In this document: positions 51,831 through 61,700 of the stretch, piece after piece
Layout of the letters: every line of letters starts with the position of its first letter
How positions within the stretch are numbered: position 1 is the first letter of the stretch
Origin: Bolinopsis microptera
Lineage: Eukaryota > Ctenophora > Tentaculata > Lobata > Bolinopsidae
NCBI RefSeq assembly: GCF_026151205.1
Contig: NC_087073.1
Location: 5,231,001-5,295,000, forward strand
Length of the DNA stretch: 64,000 nt
Direction of reading: 5' to 3'
The notes under the pieces: generated by a model
The model's database searches: none
Seen by the model: the letters and a program-made list of their open reading frames with translations, nothing else
Told to the model about the DNA's origin: nothing
Made by a program: the position numbers and the translations under genes

Positions 51831-51898
51831 TATCGTTAATTACTCTCAAGACTTTAACATGTAATTAACAAATTATCGTTAATTACACTCAAGACTTT
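51831..51898. repeat. 25-bp direct repeat overlapping the PHF10 stop codon
   Basis: TATCGTTAATTAC followed by TCTCAAGACTTT or ACTCAAGACTTT occurs at 51831 and at 51874, differing at one base. The second copy includes the last PHF10 codons and its stop. Confidence 0.85.
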
Positions 51899-54702
51899 TC
51901 TACGAGTTGGTTCTCCTTGTTTCCCTCCTTGTACTTCTTGTGATGTTTATCGTACACCTCCTCTTTCTCTCCTCTGCAGAGTATACACTTGTACAGACTC
52001 CCTGATTCTCCTAACATCGTGTAGTGCTCGTCATCTATATTATCACAACCTGTACATTTTCTATATTATCACAACCTGTACATTTTCTATATTATCACAA
52101 CCTGTACATTTTATATATTATCACAACCTGTACATTTTCTATATTATCACAACCTGCACATTTTGGTAATCAGCTGTGTCATCTATATTATCACAACCTG
52201 TACATTTTATATATTATCACAACCTGCACATCTTCTATATTATCACAACCTGCACATTTTGGTAATCAGCTGTTCGAGTGATCGGTTGAGACTTGAGATG
52301 TTGGGATTTAGAACAAATTCGAGTTGTGTGAGGCAATTAAAGTTAGGAGATTATTATGCACAGTATATTATTTAAGAATCTTCAAAAGTAAGCTCGATTC
52401 AATAATTCATTTGTTATTGCTCACGAGATATACCTGTGTGAATCCAGCGATCACAGAAATCACAACAAACCATCGGATCGTCAACAGCATCATAGTCAAA
52501 CACCTTCAGGCATACTGGACAGAACCAACCTTTGTCGAAATATCTGCAGAAAGATTAGAATTATAAACATTACTTATTTATCTACTTCATTTACCTTAAT
52601 TTAAAACAATTGAAGATCATTTTAAGTTACTGTTTAAAGACCAAGTTCAAGAATGCAAAGTTAACCTAACCAAATAACATAAAACAATCTTACATAGAGC
52701 AAGGATAGCACATCGTCTGTAAGAACTTCAAGTGATCATTGTGCTGGAACCGCCAGTTGCCGTCTCCAGGAGTGTTGGTATTGCAGCATGCACACATCAC
52801 ACACAGACGACACTCCCACCTCCCACGTGGCAAGGCGCTCATGTTTACACAATACGTGTGGTAACCTCTGTCACAAATGTCACAAAACATCAGGCTTTCT
52901 TCTCCTGACAAATGCATTCAATTGTTACAGTGAGGATAAGATTAAGATTAAAATATCAGGGATCAATCATCAAATGATAATTAGTTTTGGCGAAATTTAT
53001 TGCTACTCATATTGTACAAAAGTATTTGGCTGAACTTTATAAAAATAAAAATAAATTTAAAGATAAAAATAACGCACCATCAGCTGAGTCGCAGACAGAG
53101 CAAGTTTTACAACTGGAGCAGTCCCACGCATACCTAGTAACCGTCTTCATCATAGTCTTACTGATGCTCATACACTTAGTATGATAGTAATACCTGCACT
53201 TGTTACACTTGATAACGTTCTCAGACTTGCCCAAGTCGTTGCTGCACTGGCCACATTTCACGGTTATGTTTTTAGGCACTGAAGTAACAGTCTCAGGTGC
53301 TTTCTCCACCGGTGCCTTGCTACACACGAGAGTGGTGTTGAGAGGTAAAGTGTACATCTTCTCTGAAGTGTACTCTGGTACGCTGTCCGTGTACTGTCCA
53401 GGTAGCACAGCCACAGGGTATCTGCCACGGCGCGTGTAGCTGCGCGGCGCAATGTGCTGGGTGTTGCGCGGCACGTATAACATCTGCGTGCTGGAACAAG
53501 TGTAGGACGATTTGCTTTCACGATTAGCTTTGAGTCGCTTGTTGAAAGACTGTGCGTCATCTACCAAGATATCTCTCAGACAATTATCTACTTTCTCTGT
53601 TTGGTCTTCCTCATCAGCATCGTCAGCATCTCTCATCACTGACTGTACTTTTCTCCCCAGCTCCCTTTTCCTCAGGACAGATAACAATATCTTGTATTTT
53701 GCAGGGTAGTCCTCCTTCATTACATCCAACACATCCTCTGTCAACAAGCCTATGAAGGAGAAGGCGGAGTTAGCCTCGTTTAGTATTCCCATGTCAAACA
53801 GGTGGTTCCTCTCTTCTGCTCCTATTGGGTGTCTGTGTATGTCTGGATACCTGTGTTAGTTAATTAAATTACTTGATTACTTAGTTAATTATACGTTATA
53901 TCTACTTACTATGTTATGGCGAAGAGGAGCCTACATTTTCTTGAAGAGAATTATTTCTAATTGAAAGAAAATTTACGTCACAAAAAATTCACAGCGATTG
54001 ACTGACACTTTCAACCGGCCTCTTCTAGGTGGGGCAAGTCTAAAACAATTGCACTGGGACTAGAGGATAGATAGCCCGGGTAATCTAGGTACATACCTAC
54101 GATGGAAGTTTCTAGCTTGAAGGTAATCTTTGACTTGCTCCTGTAGAAGATACCAATCTCCCGTGTCAGGAGGGTATTGCCACTCAACTAGACTGTCCGC
54201 CTGCATAGTTGAACTCAACTGTACGTAGTAGGGCACGTAGTCCTGGGCTCGTGTTGGAGCGGAGTCAGGTTTTGTAGGAGCGGGATCCATCCCACTTCCT
54301 GAACAGTCGCTGAAATGGTGGATAACGGTATCTGTTCTTTGAAGATAGTCCAGTTATCTTTCGAAGAGGTGTTGCAATTTGAGTACTCCCAGAAAGATTG
54401 AAAATATAGTGCGATACGAACATAAATTGCGGTAAGATATATAATTCAAACTGACCAATGAAACTTTTAGTCGGATTGCTCGTTGTTTCAATCTGTTACC
54501 GGTTACGAATCTAAAGGTTTAATCAATCTAATTTGGGCAGCCTTTTGAAACATTGCAAGTTAACTGTTCTAATTAATGGCTGCATATTAATGGCTAAATG
54601 ATAATTATTGATATACCTGTCATAAGTGAAAGGAGTGGAGGATCTGGAGTCGTTGCGTCCCGATCCTAACTTTAGAATCTCATCTTGAAACAAAGTGCTC
54701 AT
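51889..54702 (-). CDS. PHF10: PHF10 (BAF45a) homologue, PBAF chromatin-remodelling subunit
   Basis: Exons in transcript order: 54617-54702, 54097-54309, 53078-53850, 52694-52904, 52434-52543, 51889-52049; all phases close, for 517 residues (human 498). The SAY region is seen as [40 protein letters not shown] and ..[12 protein letters not shown], then [13 protein letters not shown] and LPLNTTLV as in vertebrate PHF10. Tandem PHD fingers follow ([19 protein letters not shown], then [30 protein letters not shown]). Beyond these, CVMCACC, MCYPC and a further complete C4HC3 finger occur ([46 protein letters not shown]). This arrangement recalls KMT2C/D PHD clusters more than vertebrate PHF10, which has two fingers. 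The protein would read acetylated or methylated histone H3 tails in PBAF. The ATG lies one base after a TTTAG acceptor. Confidence 0.93.
52035..52273. repeat. 26-bp minisatellite built from a PHF10 splice acceptor
   Basis: Eight units on the plus strand start at 52035, 52061, 52087, 52113, 52139, 52183, 52209 and 52235. Units 5 and 8 are followed by GGTAATCAGCTGT. On the minus strand each unit reads AAAATGTACAG or AGAATGTGCAG-like sequence, then GTTGTGATAATATAG, which is the intron end plus the first bases of the last PHF10 exon. Only the copy at 52035-52060 adjoins the real exon (boundary after 52049). Confidence 0.93.
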
Positions 54703-55182
54703 CCTAAATATAAGGTTCATTGTGAATTCATGGCGACACATTATCGTGAAACAGTCATGAAGTTTTTTATGTCAAGCATTGAGTTTGGGTTGTAGTGATC
54801 ATTAAAATAATATGACGAAAGCAACATAAGTAAGCCATATATCAAGCTCAACCTCTCAACGATAAGAATAGAGACATGTTGCGAAAGAATACAAATATAT
54901 ACACCTGCAAGATACTGGCAAGTCGTCATAATGATGAAAGAAAAAATATAAAACAAGAGAAATACCAGAGGGCATCATGACAATCCCTTCATACTTTATA
55001 ATTTGTACAGTTCAGTTCAAAATCAAAGATATCCATTTTGTGTGATTTGAATGATCCTAAAACTTCCTAAAAATTATACAGTCAGGAGCTTCAAGTAACA
55101 GCTCACCCTACTGTAAAGAATTAAAGCCGATATAGAACAGAAATTAAAAACAGAAATAAAAATCGGTTGATAATCTAGAGTC

Positions 55183-55240
55183 TGAGGTCCTAATATAGTC
55201 CTCCTAAGTCCTGAGGTCCTAATATAGTCCTCCTGATATA
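55183..55240. repeat. 29-bp tandem direct repeat
   Basis: TGAGGTCCTAATATAGTCCT starts at 55183 and again at 55212, with a partial third piece after it. It lies between the zinc-finger gene and PHF10. Confidence 0.8.
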
Positions 55241-55493
55241 GTCCGTAAAGTCTGTGAACTTTGTAGTCACTTTCGGATTACAGATCGCTTGTATAGGATT
55301 TTTGCATGCCAAGCAGAGATGGGAAAAATCGCCTTTGATCCTGGCTACCCCGTTGCGCCTGTAACATTATATTTACCTACAAAAATACTTAACCCTAAGG
55401 GTTTTCTGCACGGTGTCGGGCCAGGCCCACTGAATGGCCCACAGGGCCGGACAAGCCCACTGAATACTCCCATGTCTTGTCTGAGAGGCAGAG

Positions 55494-58172
55494 TTATTGT
55501 CTGTGTGAACCAACATGGCCTTCCATATACATAGCATCCTCCTGAAGTGTGGGCCTAGGTGCCCCAGGACCAGCCGTGCCCGGTCTACTGTAGCTAATAT
55601 AAGGGTCGTTAGCCGGGAAACTGTGTGAAGGACGATCACTAGGAATCTGGAGGAGACCTCCTCTCAGAGGAGATCTGTCCGGGCCTGGTGCTGACCTTGT
55701 CATTGACGACATCATTGCCCCGTATCCCTAAGGAAAAGAAGATAATCATGTCAATTCATGTTCACCAGGTTATTAAAAATACTGCGATTTAATTTCAGTA
55801 CATATGATGACATCATCATAACGCGAATGATTTCATCTTATAAAATTTTAGTTTCAGCCGTATTATAATAGGCCAAACAACGTGGAGCTGTTACTTGAAT
55901 GTCAGAAAGTCGAGCCCCCCTCATTATTGCATCCCTCATCTTATCCATTTTATCTATTATCTCTTGCTCTGCTCGTCGCAGACTGAACCTCTCCAGTACA
56001 TTAATAGCTTTCATCGCCTCTCGCTTATCTAGCTGCTCCGTCGACATCTGTGGTTTAACTCTAGGTGAGACCTGGTTTACGTAGCTATGATGTGATCTTT
56101 CGAGCTGTTATAGAATAAACCCGGTATAGAGAGGTTCACATGATCCCAATCCCCAGTATCTGGAACCTCTCAAATAACCTGCTAAGCGTCTCTAAATATG
56201 CCCCAGTGGCCATTTCTCACTAGGGCCTTATATATGCATGTATTGTGTCGTACTTTCATGGAATACAGCTCGAGGTGTACTAAAATCAAGGTAATTGTTA
56301 AAGTTATTGGGAAAACAAAAGGTCCATTATATTGAGGTACCCGGTATAGATAATGTTTCCAAACGTAAACAATGCTTTGCCATTGAGACCGAGGACCAGA
56401 GATGATAAATAATTGCTAACCTCATGACTCCTGCCACTGTAAGGATCGCATCTGTGGTCAGGTGGTCCAGGCTTGTATCTCTTAGAAGGAGGAAAGGGTT
56501 GCAAGCCGTGAAACTTGCCGACCGTATTGTAATCACGAGGAGGGGGAGGCCTCTCAGAGCTGTCGGAGTTGTTTCTAGGCTTCCTGCCTGGTTCATGTAG
56601 TCCTCTTCTGGTGTCTTTGTTTTTAGCCTTCGAGTGGGATATACTGAAACAGATCACATTTACTAATTTAAACTATTACATATTTTGACCGTGCGGCAAG
56701 CTTGAAATCAGGAAAAAAAATCATAAATAACATAATATAATATATGATTAATGATATATAATATATAATATATCATATAAGCAAATTCAAGAGATCCGCG
56801 TTCGTATATTAATTAATCTAACCTAAGATATTTCACCTCAAATGTTTTTCCAGCCCAAAGAATCTGCCCCTCAATCGTTTAGCTAGAGGCGTCTCTTTGT
56901 CTGCCTCTATCAGTTCTACCTTGTGACACAAGAACAAAAGTTTGTCTTTCTCACGTGATTTCGGTGTTCTTTCTGTTGCAATCTCAAACCATTCCCGGTA
57001 ATGCTTTTTCTAAGGAAATTTTAGAATATCTTAAAATTAAGTACGAGAATCAGTCGAGAAATCCGTACAGACAAATTATACGTCATTCATTGACTGTTAA
57101 GGGTTAATCGAAGACCTCAAAAAGTGCAATAATAGAATAATCTAAGTTTAAATTGCAGCAGCATAATATTAAGGAAATACCCTTCCAAATTTCAAAAAAC
57201 CAACTAAGTAGAAGCGACGATGCTTGACACTGGTGAGATGAGCTAATCTATCCAGAAAACCAAACTCTGCCTCGCAGGTTCCGCATTTGAATTTCGCACC
57301 CTTGCTCGGGTCGTTGTTCTTGGCCTCGATAAAATTCAGACCAACAATTGGGATCCCCGTAGTGTTAAAGGGTTTGCCGTATCCGTATGTCGAGGTGGCT
57401 TTGTGACAGTCTATCTCATGGTGTTCAATAGGGCCAGATATCTCACCTACAAATAGAGCACTATGACTAGTCAAAACTGTGTTTTGAGCGAATAATTTCA
57501 CCCTTTGGCCCTATAGATGTGCTAGGTCCATATCACCATGGTTTCAACGATCCCATTGATTGAGAGACGGAGAAACAAATAGTGAAAATTACAAATAATT
57601 TTAAGGAGAGAATATATTATTCACCAGGACTAATAGCGCCGAGAGGTTTATCGTAATCTCCTGTTACTCCGATAGAATTGAGAGTGTGGGAACATTTCTG
57701 ATGTTTGATAGAAATATGGTGAGCTTGCCAGTTATGAGAGTTCTGTATGAGTTGTGAGCAGGCTGGGCACATTGCCAGCCCAGGCACCATCACCTTCACT
57801 CTCCTCTCTACATGGTAAAGGTGCTCCTCATCTTCCTTGTGGTGGCTCCTTGCTTCCTGATAAGAAACAGTTGGTGAGATAACTAGTTATAGTCAGGGGA
57901 GAAATGATAACCGTTAAAGATTGAATTAAGACTGTGAGTTCAGAGTTGTGCGCTATTAAATTTTAACACCGTTTAAATGAATCTAGCGAGTTTAAGTTTA
58001 ATAATTTCAACGAAATCGGTTCGTTACATCGTCATCAAGAACAGAATTATAGTGACAAAGTGGAGCGTACCTCAAGATCATGTAGTCCAACGTTACAGCT
58101 GCCACAAAAATAAGGTGCTTCTAGCTCCTTCTCCAGCTCGGCCGATGTAAAGGTCTTCTTTGTATGAGGCAT
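55494..58172 (-). CDS. Multi-zinc-finger (matrin/U1-like) protein with coiled coil
   Basis: Exons in transcript order: 58071-58172, 57625-57856, 57181-57446, 56837-57009, 56421-56643, 55895-56104, 55494-55727; every phase closes, for 479 residues. Three C2H2-type fingers occupy the first half: YFCGSCNVGLHDLEEARSHH, MCPACSQLIQNSHNWQAHHI and FKCGTCEAEFGFLDRLAHLT followed by SVKHRRFYL. The third, with the preceding IPIVGLNFIEA strand, resembles matrin/U1-type RNA- or dsRNA-binding fingers. A basic Pro-rich segment, a helical coiled coil (EAMKAINVLERFSLRRAEQE) and a disordered Pro/Arg/Gly tail follow. No orthologue is recognised; a nuclear RNA-binding role is an inference. Exon 3 has two in-phase donors (AGG/GTATTT at 57181 or TTA/GTTGGT 24 bases earlier in the transcript), so an 8-residue insert is optional. 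An acceptor AG lies two bases before the ATG. Confidence 0.85.
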
Positions 58173-58763
58173 TGCTACTTGGACAAAACGAGCATTTATT
58201 TATGAGCGAATGGGTTAGGGTTAGAGCGAATGCCAGTCGAATTTAAAATGAATTTATAAGAGTTCTGATTTATTAAATGAAACAAGAAATGATTTAGTAA
58301 TTTCAAGAGGCGTGAAATCCACTATGTTATCAATCAACTATTACAATAACACTTACTATAAAAGTTACTTTCGCTACCTAATAGAATTAAAACTATCGTC
58401 ACAATATCATAGTATTTTTCTAGCTCCATATTTATTTATTCATAATGATTCATGTCTTCTAACGAGATTGTGATCATAATGGAATATTTGATGGAATAAA
58501 ATTACAAGTTGGTGCCAGGAAGTCAGTATAAAGGAGATTGGCTCGATTCAGAATGCGAAAAGAATGCTTCTAACAAGCAAAATTCGTAAACTATTAAAAT
58601 TAAGAGCCCAGTTTCAAACGATTGTATATTCCAAAGAATAAGAATACATAAAAAGTGAATTTCGCTCAACCTGCTTGTTTACAAGTCTTCCAATCGCACA
58701 ATGCGAGGGTTTTTATGTCTATCCAATGTCGGAGCAATTCATCAATTAATGTGTCACTGCTAC

Positions 58764-61700
58764 TCAGTATGGATGTCTTGGACCTCGCCCTCGAGCAACG
58801 CCCTGAAGAGAAAAACAACTTTAAGTTGGGTCGGTAACGTCAGTGTTTTTCAAAAAACAATGAAGGAGTTTCGTTGCGTCAGAAGATATTACGATTTACA
58901 GATGTGTTATTGATTATATCATAAAGAGTCTGACCTATTCTTAGTCTGACAAAAACAGCCGTTATATTGCATGTCTACCACCTATGAAAATATAACCCTT
59001 GAAGGATGAGGGGACCTTAGAATTTACTTCCAAATATTCGCGTTTAAGTCCTGTGAAAGTGTGTAGAATCAAAAAATACGCCGGACTGTGAAATCGATAA
59101 TTCGTGCAATATCACGCCGCGCTCCTATTGGCTGATAGCAATTTTGGGCTGTGACGTCACTTATGTGTTAAGACCAACGTGCGCGCACACCCTTCGCTCG
59201 TGTCAACATTCTGTTCTGTTCTGTTTTAATTACGTCGTGTTACCTTTGGCGTTTGCGAGAGCGGTATCTTTGGTTGCACTGAATTAGTCTAAGTTTGAAG
59301 TTACGAATAATTCTCATTAATAATTAAATGTAACTCAGAAAGGCTTTTTTCTAGTTCTAGTTGTAGTAGGTATTTCTATTTATAAATAGCTAAGATAAGT
59401 AGCATTCGCTAGCTAAACCACAAACTGCTATTTTGTTTTGACTTGTTTGAAACCCGATACGGGTATATGGCCCCCAGAATATAGGTCGTTTTTTGAGCAC
59501 TTAGAAACAGGTGTTAAAACTACTTCTAAGCATGTTTAGGGCTGTAAATATGTACATAATAACCCTTTAAATGTTTCTTGGGTAGTTGAAAATAATTATT
59601 AGGTTTTTAAGTGTACTTTTTTTTCACCTGTAAAAATACCATTTTTTAACAGGGCCCCCAGAATATAGGTCCAAACATCTGTTCCTAAGTTGTTCTAAAA
59701 TTGTCACAGACAGTTATATGCAGTCAGAATATGTTGCTGAGACTGTATTGATGATGCCAATGGCTCCAGATACTAAATTGAAATGGTTTAGAGTATACTT
59801 AATAGCAAAAAATCAAAAACTACGGCCCCCAGAATATAGGTATGCAAAAATCGTCCTCAAATACTCCACCTTCATACATTTTGATGATGCCATCTCTTCA
59901 GCATATGTTCTTTAACTGTTTCTCATCACTACCCCACATTCCTTAATGCTCAGGGTGACAGAGAAAATGCAGAATCTTGGTCGCTATTTTTTTTTTAAAA
60001 CCTATATTCTGGGGGCCATATACCCGTAATGAGTAAAATCTTTAATTTTACTAGTTAAAAAGCTTTCATGCACTCATTTAGTAGGGATCTTAACTAAATA
60101 CTTAAATAAGATTGAAGGAGTGTCCCTAGATATGATTGAGGGGGGCTGTTTTTATCTGTATCAATACAATGTGCACCTCAATGACTGTAAATCCCATATC
60201 CAAAAAATTTTTAATTTCCTACATTCTCAATATTTTCGTTTTCTGTGGCCCGCTCGCTTCGCTCGCATAAAAAGTCTTTGTATTCGCGAGGTTCAAAGAT
60301 TTTTCATGGCGGATTCCAGATTCTCAATTTTACTTTTTTAGGGCCCGGAATGCTTTTTAATAGATGATCCTAGGTTACTTTTGGGGGCGAAGCCCCCGAA
60401 AATTTTGGAAATTTAAACTAGATTTGGCCTCCTGGAACGAATCTGACAATGGAGAACGATTTTAGCATATTATTTTCTGATTTCAATTTTTATTGGGATA
60501 AATTGTCTGGATTCTAGAATCCCTAAACGCTTGGCTTAACTAAAGCACGAAATAGGAGACAGCATGAATAGAAGTATCAAGAGTTTATAATTTTGGCAAA
60601 AATGTTTTCTCATCTACTACCATCACTTTCTGCTTTCAAGCTATAAACTAATACAGGGTTAAGGGAATTTGGAGAAGGAAGCAAGTATGAGACCAAATAT
60701 TCAAGAAACAAGGAATTTAAATTTTCCAAAAATATAATAATGACTATTAGTATTTACTTTTTAAATAAGATAGGAAACGCAACAAAGAATGCTTATGCAT
60801 TATGCATGTTTAGACGTATTACATCAACTCATAATACTATATAATGTTCTTTGAACTCCTGACATAAAGTTATTACAATTGCATTGATGACCGTTCACAA
60901 CATTACATGATTGATAATGCTATTATCAAAACTCAAAACTGGAATGGTAGTCTATATTGGGATTTGCAGAAGTTTTCTATAGCCGCCCCCATCCCCCCAT
61001 GGGTGGTTTTTAGAATATTATGATGTGTATATGCTACTGCTTGCCAATACAGATATCGGGTGACACTGTAGACATATCCGGTTTCATAGACTAGATAAGT
61101 AGATAGTAAAATGTTAATAAATTAATAATGACAACTATTTATGTAGTGTACGTGAAAATGCCCCAATAATTAGCATCTGGTTAGTGGTTACTTGATGCAC
61201 AGATTTTGTAGCTAATAGCAACAAACTTCGGTCTGTGAAACGAAATTTGATAGACTGGATCAGTGGATCCCTGACTGAGGACATTTAAATAACGGTCCAG
61301 CAACTTTTAGTCTGCTCTTTCACTTAAATTCCTACTGAAATATTATCGAAAATTCTCAGAGTTGGCTCTCGAATTTCCTACTTTTTGTCAAAGATTTCCT
61401 ACTTTTAAAAATTTCCTACATTCTTAGAATGCGAGAATGCGGGTTTTTGGATATGGGCTGTAAATCAGACATTTTTGGCCGCCAAATTTTTTTAAAGGCC
61501 TAACTCAAAATTCTGTCCCAAAACTTAAGGTCATGAGACAATTCTACGTTGATTCTGAAAATTTCATGTGAAAATATTGAAACCCTATTGAGTTCTATTG
61601 TTTTGAGCGAAGTCAGTTTGAGATATGGGCGATTTTGTTCATTTTTTGCGATTATTTGAACACAGAATCCACAGTTAGGTAGATATTGAGCTGATAATCA

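Noticed and set aside
52035-52273. CRISPR-like array of regular repeats
   Set aside because: Units are contiguous without unique spacers and lie at an intron-exon border of an animal gene; it is a minisatellite.
56700-56790. AT-rich palindromic stretch as a possible mobile element or origin
   Set aside because: Simple AT/TA alternation within an intron, without definable ends or flanking duplications.
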